Below are positions 1 through 6,400 of a stretch of 31,663 bases of DNA, piece after piece. This stretch comes from an uncultured Desulfovibrio sp. (GTDB taxonomy: Bacteria > Desulfobacterota > Desulfovibrionia > Desulfovibrionales > Desulfovibrionaceae): the NCBI GenBank assembly GCA_900546145.1, contig URBN01000023.1:1-31663 (forward strand), written 5' to 3'. How positions within the stretch are numbered: the first letter of the stretch is position 1; each line of letters begins with the position of its first letter. A model generated the notes under the pieces. It worked only from the letters and a program-made list of their open reading frames with translations. It did not search any database and was not told the DNA's origin. A program made the position numbers and the translations under genes.

Positions 1-54
1 CTTTCGACCCCTTGAACCCCATTCAAGTGCGCTCCCAGACTGCGCTACATCCCG
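1..54 (-). tRNA. tRNA-Pro (anticodon GGG), 3' part cut by window edge
   Basis: Read on the minus strand from 54, the sequence has a 7-base acceptor strand CGGGATG, then TA, a D stem GCGC/GCGC, and a perfect 5-bp anticodon stem CTTGA/TCAAG around the loop ATGGGGT. That places anticodon GGG at 20-18. A variable region and the first bases of the T arm follow before the window ends. The CGGG start and GGGG-containing anticodon loop are typical of bacterial tRNA-Pro. Only 54 of about 77 bases are present, so the T arm and CCA end cannot be checked. Confidence 0.9.
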
Positions 55-65
55 AGGTGAGAAAG

Positions 66-94
66 GGGATATACCGGAAGGCAGAAGTTGTCAA
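66..94 (-). promoter_or_regulatory. sigma-70-type promoter of the tRNA-Pro gene
   Basis: On the minus strand a perfect -35 box TTGACA lies at 94-89. A TA-rich -10 follows, readable as TATATC (73-68, spacing 15) or TATCCC (71-66, spacing 17). It ends about a dozen bases before the tRNA 5' end at 54, as expected for a stable-RNA promoter. The exact -10 is uncertain. Confidence 0.6.
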
Positions 95-162
95 CGGGAA
101 AACCGCTTTTTCTGCTTATTTTCGCGGTGGGGCCCCGGAAAGGACAGAGACACCGGCGTGAA

Positions 163-1290
163 CTACTTGGCCGGAGCCGCAGGAGCAGCCGGAGCTGCGG
201 GAGCGGGGGCGCTGGTCGTCACTGCGGGTTTGGCCGGGAGAATCTTTGCGAGTCTGCCGGATGACCACAGCCAGCCGCCAAGAGCGATGGCCACGATGAG
301 AATGAGCGTCAGCCAGAGTCCGGCGTGGCTGTTTTCCTGATGGAGCGGATCGTTATGCAGGCGTTCCGCATCGGGAGGAAGTACGGCAGTCTGGGTCAGG
401 GCCGCGCCCAGTCTGAGATTAATGGGAAGCTGAGAATTGACAGCCCAGCCGGAGGCTTCCAGCACGGGGGCGAGGTTGCGCCTGCGCAGCTTGAGCCACG
501 CAAGCAGGGCAGACGGTCCGGAAATCACGACGAAGATGCCGATGATGAGCAGGGGGAACTGCCACCAGGTCAGGGAGAAAAGGGCGTTGGCGATGCTGCC
601 CACGGCAGTGCCGAGAGCGCCGAGAGCGAGGCCTACGGCGGCGAAGATGCCAGCGCTCTTGCCGATGTCGAAGCCTCCCCCGGCCGGAGCCTTGTCAGCC
701 GGTGCCTTGGCCAGTTTGGCAGCGTCAGCAAGGGCGGTATTGGCCTTCGACGCCGCGTACTTGGCAATGGCGTCACCCGCCATCTGACGCAGGCGTTTGT
801 AGGGCGCCCAGACGGCCTGTCTGATACTGATGGGATTGTGGATGATTTTGACGAGAACGGCATCCCAGTCATTGCCCTCGTTATCCACGAAGACGCCGTT
901 GCGGCCTTCGACCAGATAGTCTTCGCTGCCTGCCGTGACCGCGGCCATGATGAGGCGCTTTTCAGCAGAATTGCTTCTGCGGGTGCACTGGCAGTAGAGC
1001 AGGGGGAGCTGGCTCAGAGAGGCCATGCGCGAGTGAGCCGCGAGATCTGCTGCAGGCACGCAGAGCTTGCAGGATCGGCCGTCTATATAGAGGGTGCCGG
1101 CCCGGAACGTCACGGACTCGCCGAGGCTGTAGAAGTCGACAAAGGAAACAAAGTTCTGAAGGAGTTTGCCGAGGTGCAGGTACATGAGCACGAGGCGGCG
1201 CAGATCCTTGATGTCCCTGGCTGCCTCAGGACCGTTCACGTCCTTGTCAGCGAGTTCCTCGAACCGTTTTTCCACGCCGTTTTCGAGCAT
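163..1290 (-). CDS. C-terminal half of an EF-hand/membrane protein, separated from its N-terminal half by an amber codon
   Basis: This 375-residue frame is the direct in-frame continuation of the gene ending at 1303. Only TAG plus four codons (K-A-R-K) lie between that gene's last sense codon and this ATG. The start is poorly spaced (AGGA only two bases from ATG). Residues 1-200 are soluble, with conserved-looking blocks (FVSFVDFYSLGE, AGTLYIDGRSC, NGVFVDNEGNDWDA, NPISIRQAVWAPYKR). Membrane segments are predicted near 211-239, 243-266 and 323-345. The tail is Ala/Pro-rich (about 357-375). From memory, related proteins in Desulfovibrio-like and Bacteroides genomes are single polypeptides of roughly 700-800 residues covering both halves. 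This is therefore either half of a nonsense-mutated gene, a reinitiated second product, or the far side of a readthrough codon. Function is unknown. Confidence 0.7.
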   Translation of the reverse strand: MLENGVEKRFEELADKDVNGPEAARDIKDLRRLVLMYLHLGKLLQNFVSFVDFYSLGESVTFRAGTLYIDGRSCKLCVPAADLAAHSRMASLSQLPLLYCQCTRRSNSAEKRLIMAAVTAGSEDYLVEGRNGVFVDNEGNDWDAVLVKIIHNPISIRQAVWAPYKRLRQMAGDAIAKYAASKANTALADAAKLAKAPADKAPAGGGFDIGKSAGIFAAVGLALGALGTAVGSIANALFSLTWWQFPLLIIGIFVVISGPSALLAWLKLRRRNLAPVLEASGWAVNSQLPINLRLGAALTQTAVLPPDAERLHNDPLHQENSHAGLWLTLILIVAIALGGWLWSSGRLAKILPAKPAVTTSAPAPAAPAAPAAPAK

Positions 1291-1302
1291 CTTCCTGGCT
1301 TT

Positions 1303-2406
1303 CTACACACCGAGGGCGTCCAGGGCCTTTGCGGGATCGGATGCCGGAGAGAAGGAGCCGTCAGCAGGAGCGGCCACGGCGGGACGGGCGGCGAGGGCAG
1401 CCCCGAAAGGAGCGAAGGCGTCCCTGATTTTCTGCCAGTCCTGCCAGGATACTCTCTGGGGATCCGCCAGCAGGGGCGCGGTCAGAGTGAAGAAGCGCGT
1501 CACGCGTTCGCGCCAGATGGGATTAAGTCCTGTAGCCAGACGGAGGTCGCCGTCCGGCGTCACGTGGGAGAGGGGAAGGGCGGAGAGTGTTTCGCCGCTG
1601 AGGTCGTTCTCCTGGAGAGCCGCGCTGAGTTTTTCCTCGGCGTTGACAGGCGCCTCGATACCGGGGGCAAAGGCGGCAAGCCGGCAGCGCAGGAAATAGT
1701 CGTCCACCTTGGCACGGATCTCTTCAAGAAGATCCCATGCGTCCTGCGTGTCCGCACCGGACGGATGCTCTGCGGCTTCCACCTGATCGCGCCAGGCGAG
1801 CCAGTCTCTGAGGGCAGCCTCGAAGGCTTTTGCCAGGGCCGTGTTCAGCCCGGGCTTTCCGGAGGCATCCTTTGCGCCGCCGCAGACGGCGATACCGGCT
1901 TCAACAAATTCTTTCATGCCGGGTTCGAGCTCATCCGAGGCCGGAATAACGCCATCGCCGTTGAAGAGGGTCTGATCCACGCTGTCCGCGGCTTCCTGGG
2001 CCTCTTCCTGACTGATGCTCTCGTTTTCCGGATGGCCGAGGCGGGAGAGCAGTGCGCGCGCCGTGGCGCCGAGGTGCTGTCCTTCGGGTTTTGAGGTATC
2101 GATGGCGGAGAGCGGCATGGCCGCTTCAGGCTTTGAAAGATCGACCGTGTCGGCGAGCCGGGCGCAGGTCCAGTTCACGGCCTCGAGGACTTCGGGCACG
2201 CGGATGCGGCCGTCACCGTCCGTATCGAGAATAGCCGCGGAGGCTTTGTCATATTCCAGTCCATCGGCCGGGCAGCTCAGGGCACCCCAGAGCTTTGGAT
2301 CAAGCTCGGGAAGTCTGCGGATTTCCGCCACGGTGCGCAGGAGAACCTGATCGTTGTCCCCCATGCGCTGGAACTGCCATGATGTTGTATTTTCGCTCTC
2401 GCTCAT
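1303..2406 (-). CDS. EF-hand-containing protein, N-terminal half (stops at an in-frame TAG)
   Basis: A 367-residue product is obtained from the ATG at 2406, which has GGGGA about 9 bases upstream. A longer frame reaches 2460 but lacks that site. A canonical 12-residue calcium loop lies at residues 61-72 (D-T-D-G-D-G-R-I-R-V-P-E, with acidic positions 1, 3, 5 and 12 intact). A second, degenerate loop (NGDGVIPASDE) lies about 110 residues later. There is no signal peptide and no membrane segment in this half. The frame ends DALGV then TAG at 1305-1303, and the same frame runs on for 375 more codons. This half alone would be a soluble Ca-binding fragment without its membrane anchor. The role of the family is unknown to me. 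The gene is probably broken or read through rather than two independent genes. Confidence 0.72.
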   Translation of the reverse strand: MSESENTTSWQFQRMGDNDQVLLRTVAEIRRLPELDPKLWGALSCPADGLEYDKASAAILDTDGDGRIRVPEVLEAVNWTCARLADTVDLSKPEAAMPLSAIDTSKPEGQHLGATARALLSRLGHPENESISQEEAQEAADSVDQTLFNGDGVIPASDELEPGMKEFVEAGIAVCGGAKDASGKPGLNTALAKAFEAALRDWLAWRDQVEAAEHPSGADTQDAWDLLEEIRAKVDDYFLRCRLAAFAPGIEAPVNAEEKLSAALQENDLSGETLSALPLSHVTPDGDLRLATGLNPIWRERVTRFFTLTAPLLADPQRVSWQDWQKIRDAFAPFGAALAARPAVAAPADGSFSPASDPAKALDALGV

Positions 2407-2814
2407 TGTGTTTTCCCCTGCTGCCATCCCACAGGGGGAAAGGCAGGCCTGAAAGGTCATATACGGCAGGGCTTTTTCGGCAGTATGTGTCCGGAACCGG
2501 CCCCTGTCTGCGCGCGGTAGTTACGAAAAATCCGCCTCTTTTGCAACAGAGCAGCGGCTTTTGGGACGGAAGAGGCTGGGTGACAGCGTCCTCATGCAGA
2601 TTCCCGTGAGAACCGGCTTTCCGGCTGTCTCACAGCGTGACTTATACTGGAAGGGAATGTACTTTATAAAACAACCGGCAGGAGAAGAGCCCGCGGTGGA
2701 AGACTGTGCATGAACGCCTGGGCGAAGAAAAGCGCCGCACTGCCTGACATCCTGCACCCGGACTGAAAATTTTCCATATCTGACAGATGAGCCGCATGAG
2801 GGGAGGAATAAAAG
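2407..2814. other. divergent intergenic region between the EF-hand gene and the Fic gene
   Basis: This spacer holds no convincing gene. It contains the possible minus-strand promoter at 2518-2546. A hairpin at 2606-2633 pairs GTGAGA with TCTCAC around an inner CCGG/CCGG stem. An AT-richer patch near 2640-2670 and the Fic ribosome site at its right end complete it. Base composition falls from left to right, consistent with a junction between GC-rich chromosome and the Fic segment. Confidence 0.5.
2518..2546 (-). promoter_or_regulatory. possible promoter of the EF-hand gene
   Basis: On the minus strand TTGCAA (2546-2541) and TAACTA (2523-2518) are separated by 17 bases, about 110 bases upstream of the ATG at 2406. 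Both boxes match the sigma-70 consensus only in part. Confidence 0.3.
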
Positions 2815-3834
2815 ATGAGTAATGGGTATGTTCCTTCCTTTCAGGTGACGGAAGAGATTACCAATCTGACGATTGAAATTGGTCAGTATGCCGGCTTTAC
2901 CACCGCGTTCGAAGAACTGCATCCGAATCCGGTGCTGCGGAGAGAGAACCGGATTCGTTCTATTCACTCTTCCCTTGCGATTGAGCAGAATACACTGACG
3001 CTGAATCAGGTGTCGGATGTCATCGATGGAAAACGGGTTTTCGGGCCACCGCAGGATATACGGGAAGTGAAGAACGCCTATGAGGTTTACGATGCCGTTT
3101 CTTCTTTTGATCCTTATAGTGTGAAAGACCTTCTGCGTGCGCATCAGATAATGATGGAAGGCCTTGTCAGAGAGGCGGGAGTGTTCCGCTCCGGCAATGT
3201 CGGAGTGTATGCCGGAACTCAGCTTATTCACGCTGGAACGCTAGCAAAGTATGTGCCAGAGCTGATGAGACAGCTGTTTTCATGGCTGAAGAAGTCAAAA
3301 TATCATTCGCTGATTAAAAGTTGTGTTTTCCATTATGGGTTCGAGTTTATCCATCCATTTGCGGATGGGAATGGCAGAACGGGAAGACTATGGCAGTCAC
3401 TCATTCTCCAGAAGTGGCAGCCCATTTTTGCCTGGCTGCCGATTGAGACACTGGTGCATGAGAATCAGGAAGAGTATTACCGGGTGCTTCAGATTTCGGA
3501 TAACGCTGGGCAGTCCACTATTTTTATTGAATTCATGTTGCGGATGATCCGGGATGCATTGAAGGAACTGTCTGAGAAGCAGAGTGCAGGGCAACAGTCT
3601 GGCCATAGGAATGTCGGTATAAATGTCGGAGTAAATGTCGGTATAAATGGAGAAAAGCTTCTGCTTCTGCTGAAACAGGACGGGACTCTGACCGCGAAGA
3701 TTTTAGCCGGAACACTGGGCATTACACAGCGGCAGGTGGAGCGCATGATCGCAAAACTGAAGCGGGAAGGCTCTCTGATCCGGCATGGCGCCAATAAAAA
3801 TGGCTTCTGGGAAGTTGTAAAGAAGGATATGTGA
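2815..3834 (+). CDS. Fic-domain protein (AMP/NMP transferase type) with C-terminal winged helix
   Basis: This 339-residue protein carries a complete Fic motif HPFADGNGRTGR at 180-191, including catalytic His180. Fic enzymes usually transfer AMP or another nucleotide phosphate to a target hydroxyl. An N-terminal stretch SLAIEQN (53-59) fits the class II autoinhibitory helix SxxxE(G/N), with Q in place of G/N and the key Glu57 kept. The FIEFMLRMI block (about 237-245) is typical of this Fic branch. After a linker with three NVG[IV] units (266-277), residues 280-336 form a winged-helix domain (ITQRQVERMIAKLKREGSL), so DNA binding or self-regulation is likely. The ATG is preceded by GGGGAGGAATAAAAG. 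The gene stands alone, and its codons are AT-richer than neighbouring genes, which suggests acquisition by transfer. No antitoxin partner is visible. The target is unknown. Confidence 0.9.
   Translation: MSNGYVPSFQVTEEITNLTIEIGQYAGFTTAFEELHPNPVLRRENRIRSIHSSLAIEQNTLTLNQVSDVIDGKRVFGPPQDIREVKNAYEVYDAVSSFDPYSVKDLLRAHQIMMEGLVREAGVFRSGNVGVYAGTQLIHAGTLAKYVPELMRQLFSWLKKSKYHSLIKSCVFHYGFEFIHPFADGNGRTGRLWQSLILQKWQPIFAWLPIETLVHENQEEYYRVLQISDNAGQSTIFIEFMLRMIRDALKELSEKQSAGQQSGHRNVGINVGVNVGINGEKLLLLLKQDGTLTAKILAGTLGITQRQVERMIAKLKREGSLIRHGANKNGFWEVVKKDM
3610..3645 (+). repeat. three tandem 12-bp units inside the Fic gene (NVG[IV] linker)
   Basis: The units are AATGTCGGTATA, AATGTCGGAGTA and AATGTCGGTATA, followed by a partial AATGG. 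Each encodes N-V-G-I or N-V-G-V. Because the unit is 12 bp, gain or loss of copies would keep the frame and only change the length of the linker between the Fic core and the winged helix. Confidence 0.9.
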
Positions 3835-3871
3835 TCTATGGCGGAATTGAAAAAAGCGCCGCCGCATTCCC

Positions 3872-3885
3872 ATGACTTTAGTCAT
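3872..3885. repeat. short palindrome resembling an IS200/IS605 subterminal hairpin
   Basis: ATGAC-ttta-GTCAT is a perfect 5-bp stem. Its core TGACTTTAGTCA resembles, from memory, the imperfect palindromes near the ends of IS200/IS605 elements. No transposase gene is nearby, so this would at most be a relic. A related core recurs at 5437-5451. Confidence 0.3.
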
Positions 3886-3934
3886 TAGTGAGCGTCGCCA
3901 ATATATGTCACAATAAAAACGTCTATAACTACTT

Positions 3935-3948
3935 ATATAAATTTATAT
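3935..3948. repeat. 14-bp perfect AT palindrome
   Basis: ATATAAATTTATAT reads the same on both strands and lies inside about 60 bases of almost pure A/T downstream of the Fic gene. It could be an operator, an AT-rich promoter element or chance in AT-rich DNA. Confidence 0.4.
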
Positions 3949-4093
3949 GTTAAATATATACGCTGAACAGGTACAGGGTCAGCCCAATCATGGCTCTATT
4001 GGCCGAAGGTCATGGAATTAAGACAGTGGAGGGGATGGCGTGAGTGAGAATAAGGTTATGCGAAAATCACACTCAAGTGTATCACCGTTCTGA

Positions 4094-4131
4094 CTCCTCT
4101 GTCCTGTCCCAGGGCCCGGAGGACAGAGGGG
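4094..4131 (+). promoter_or_regulatory. strong hairpin in the leader of the LprI-like gene
   Basis: CCTCTGTCCT (4096-4105) pairs perfectly with AGGACAGAGG (4120-4129). The outer C94-G131 pair and T95-G130 wobble extend it to about 12 bp around a 14-base loop. It is followed by GGCAAATTTTG, only weakly U-rich, and lies about 60 bases before the ATG at 4191. It may be a terminator for something upstream or a leader structure. Confidence 0.5.
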
Positions 4132-4190
4132 GCAAATTTTGTTCGTTCTGAGGGTCTCCAGAACTTTCGTTTGAGATATGGAGTCTAAGT

Positions 4191-4943
4191 ATGTTCAAAA
4201 AACTTGTGCCTTTGCTTTGTGTTTCCATGCTGTCCGTCATGCCCAATTCATCTTTCGCCGGCGGATCGGACTTTGAATCCTTGTTCGGGAAAAACAGCAG
4301 CCAGCAGCTGGTTTTCAACATGTGCGGAGGAGGCGACGGTGAGCTGAAGGACATATGCCGGAACCTTAATTCAGATCTGTCGTATACCTTCTCCAGCAAC
4401 CACACGCTGACCATCACCACGCCGGATGGGAAGCAGACGGCGAAATGGAAAGCCAAGGGACAGGAGGTCTACGTGACCCAGCCGGGAAGCAGTTCCTTCA
4501 AGGAGGCAAGTGAGTATACCTTCTGCGAGGGACAGTACCTTGCAAGCTACAGCGAGGAGAGCGGCGACCTCATTGCCATGAAAATGCAGAAGCCACGGAG
4601 TGCCGTCCCCGGCTCCTTTGAACAGGAATACATTTCCTACCTCAACGACAATAAAATTCTCAGAGAGGCGGATAGCCTCCTGAACGGGAGATTGAAGGCC
4701 ATTACAGTCCATATGACGCCGCAGGGCAGAGAGGTTCTCATCAGCGACCAGAAAAACTGGACCGCTCAGCGTCCGCAGCTGATGAAGCAGGTGCTGGATG
4801 CCGGCAGGGCTTCATCACTGGGAATGGCACTTGGAATCGTTCTGGAGGATCGCGTCAGCTACCTTTCCTCGATAGGGTTCCAGAAGGTTCCCGGAACGAA
4901 CAAAACGTACTATGAGTCTGGCTACGTCGAAGGCCATAGATGA
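4191..4943 (+). CDS. secreted protein with LprI-like C-terminal region
   Basis: The 250-residue product starts with a clear signal peptide: KK, a hydrophobic core LVPLLCVSMLSVM, and probable cleavage after SSFA at residue 23. This indicates export to the periplasm. The mature part has three cysteines (45, 56, 112), so one disulphide is plausible. Residues 160-225 (ADSLLNGRLKAI, then REVLISDQKNWTAQR) follow the LprI/DUF1311 pattern of LN..L...L.....L...Q..W...R, known from a lysozyme inhibitor and many periplasmic proteins. Residues 24-150 match nothing I know. The start has GGAG 9 bases upstream. The gene stands alone and converges on a terminator at 5012-5039. The family label rests on the motif only. 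Confidence 0.75.
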   Translation: MFKKLVPLLCVSMLSVMPNSSFAGGSDFESLFGKNSSQQLVFNMCGGGDGELKDICRNLNSDLSYTFSSNHTLTITTPDGKQTAKWKAKGQEVYVTQPGSSSFKEASEYTFCEGQYLASYSEESGDLIAMKMQKPRSAVPGSFEQEYISYLNDNKILREADSLLNGRLKAITVHMTPQGREVLISDQKNWTAQRPQLMKQVLDAGRASSLGMALGIVLEDRVSYLSSIGFQKVPGTNKTYYESGYVEGHR

Positions 4944-4992
4944 TAGGAATGAAACCGGGCGGGGCTCCCAGGGAGACTGGCCGTCCCCGCTC

Positions 4993-5361
4993 TCATAGAG
5001 TGAAGCAACAAAAAAGCCTCCCGCCTGCCGGCAGGAGCTCCTCTTCCTTCTTTTCTGCCAGTCTTCTGTATACGAGACTGAGGGCTTCGGAGAAATCCCG
5101 CGTTGAGCTGCCAGTGACGCGCACAAGGGCCAAAGCTCTCATGGCCTGGATTCTGCCCGGTGACCTCCAGATTGGTGGTGTCTCGTGAATGATACCCGGT
5201 TCTGTCCGCCAGGGTGGATTGGTACACACATGAAACATACGGGTGAGCTTCAGGAGTTTACCGGAGGTCATGATATCCTCGCAGTCGTCTGTGGCAGCCG
5301 CCTGATATAGACAGCAATGCGTCCTTTCCATGCTGACCTCTCCAGGCGAGAAACCATGCAT
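4993..5361 (-). CDS. doubtful open reading frame, unrecognised
   Basis: A 122-codon frame on the minus strand ends inside the hairpin at 5012-5039. Its second half (FSEALSLVYRRLAEKKEEELLPAGGRLF) has a credible amphipathic composition. The first half is Cys/Thr/His-rich and unlike any family I know. No good ribosome site precedes the ATG at 5361. It may be a decayed remnant or non-coding. Confidence 0.2.
   Translation of the reverse strand: MHGFSPGEVSMERTHCCLYQAAATDDCEDIMTSGKLLKLTRMFHVCTNPPWRTEPGIIHETPPIWRSPGRIQAMRALALVRVTGSSTRDFSEALSLVYRRLAEKKEEELLPAGGRLFCCFTL
5010..5039 (-). terminator. hairpin terminator facing left, possibly bidirectional
   Basis: On the plus strand CTCCcgCC and GGcaGGAG pair (7 bp, one C/A mismatch, loop TGCC). 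On the minus strand the stem is followed directly by TTTTTTG. On the plus strand a looser T/C-rich tract (CTTCCTTCTTTT) follows, so it may also serve the gene ending at 4943. Confidence 0.55.
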
Positions 5362-5431
5362 ATTGTTGAGAGCAGCAAAACCAGAGTGTCTTGACAGTTC
5401 TCCGAAAAAATCCCCTGGAGAGGCTGTGCCT

Positions 5432-5456
5432 CCTCACCCGACTAAGTCGGGGGAGG
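5432..5456. repeat. palindrome with IS200/IS605-like core
   Basis: CCTC-a-CCCGAC-taa-GTCGGG-g-GAGG forms a 10-bp stem with one A/G mismatch and a 3-base loop. The core CGACTAAGTCG is similar in design to the palindrome at 3872-3885. No transposase gene is adjacent. It could equally be a REP-type element. Confidence 0.4.
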
Positions 5457-5599
5457 GGTTCCGTCCCAAGATGGCTGATTCAGTCAGAAGTGTGAAAAAT
5501 GCGCGGAGGGCTCTCTGCACCAGATGAAGTGCATCATGGTGCAGATTGATATCCGCAAAGTGATACCGCCCTGAAAACGCGCCGGGATAAGAGAGAAGA

Positions 5600-6259
5600 T
5601 TAGTAGAGGCAGGCAATCCTGAGGAGTCCATCCTCGGTCCTGCCCGCGGCGATGAACGCCTTCTTCACAGGTTTGATAGCTGCGATTTTGTCCGTGAGTT
5701 CGTCCGGAACCTGTCCCATAGTCTTATCGAAGTAGTTGACGTAGAACTCGCCTTTACCCTTTTCACCCTTGGGTTCTTCTTTGGTGAAGAACTTCTGTTC
5801 AATGTCCACGGGGGCGCAGATAATGGGAAGCTGGCTCTCCGGCGCTTTAACCTTGATGGCGAAGCAGAGAGAGTGGCAGGACTCTGTCGGCGAGAAGAGG
5901 ACATCCAGCAGGGGGCGTTTCTTTTCATCGAAGCCGGTGAGGCGCGCGAGGCAGTCCATACCGGCCTTGATGGGGTAGATGAAGTCCGTGGGAGCGCGGC
6001 CTATGCGGCCCATTTTTGAGAGTACGTAGACGTCCTCCCAGTCCACTTCCAGCCTGACGCGCTCCTGCGGGAGCATGTGGTTCAGGATTCTGCGGCGGCC
6101 CACGCCGTCGCGGTTCATGTCATCGCTGCCGAGAACGGTGACCTTCGGGAAGGAGAGCGTGCCCTCAACGCCGAGGCGGGTCTGCCATTCGGCGTCGCTT
6201 ACCTGTGTATCATTGACGATTCTGTCGGGATCTTTTTCTTTAGCGAAGAAGAAAGACAT
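5600..6259 (-). CDS. hypothetical cytoplasmic protein, unrecognised
   Basis: The 219-residue protein starts at an ATG with GGAGG 8 bases upstream (CCGGAGGCAGACATG) and ends CLY-TAA. It has no signal peptide or membrane segment and is rich in charged residues. Landmarks are GVEGTLSFPKVTVLGSDDMNRDG (about 30-52), a possible beta-rich middle (RVRLEVDWEDVYVLSKMGRIG), and a conserved-looking FSPTESCHSLCFAIKV block near 122-137. I do not recognise the family. It is 140 bases downstream of the methyltransferase gene on the same strand, with weak structure in between, so cotranscription is possible but not shown. Base composition matches the main chromosome. Confidence 0.75.
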   Translation of the reverse strand: MSFFFAKEKDPDRIVNDTQVSDAEWQTRLGVEGTLSFPKVTVLGSDDMNRDGVGRRRILNHMLPQERVRLEVDWEDVYVLSKMGRIGRAPTDFIYPIKAGMDCLARLTGFDEKKRPLLDVLFSPTESCHSLCFAIKVKAPESQLPIICAPVDIEQKFFTKEEPKGEKGKGEFYVNYFDKTMGQVPDELTDKIAAIKPVKKAFIAAGRTEDGLLRIACLY

Positions 6260-6400
6260 GTCTGCCTCCGGATCTGATCTGATAAGAATGGGGAGCCGGC
6301 CGCCCTTTATGGCAGGGGGAGCGGTTCCCGTTCTATTAAGATAAGCATGTTTTTCCTTATGACCAAGATCCTTTGATTCTTCTGACTGCGGAATGCCGGC

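Larger units (their letters stand above)
3835..4190. other. AT-rich intergenic region with palindromes
   Basis: No gene is supported here. Going rightwards: a short hairpin ATGAC-ttta-GTCAT (3872-3885), a strongly AT-rich stretch (about 3900-3962) with a perfect 14-bp palindrome, an 18-codon open stretch near 3990-4043 that resembles coding remnants but is too short to assign, and a strong hairpin at 4094-4131. The composition differs sharply from the surrounding chromosome. Confidence 0.5.
4944..5599. other. 656-base region without a firm gene
   Basis: It contains the hairpin at 5010-5039, the doubtful minus-strand frame 4993-5361, the palindrome at 5432-5456, and a second doubtful minus-strand frame (5434-5631) that overlaps the end of the gene at 5600. 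The overlap and missing ribosome site argue against the latter. The region may hold fragments of a former gene. Confidence 0.4.

Noticed and set aside
325..2094. 589-codon open frame on the plus strand
   Set aside because: It is antisense to the EF-hand gene halves. Its composition is that of a GC-rich shadow frame, and it has no ribosome site or recognisable domain.
2521..3231. 236-codon open frame on the minus strand
   Set aside because: It overlaps the Fic gene in antisense and lacks any ribosome site; the Fic motif shows which strand is real.
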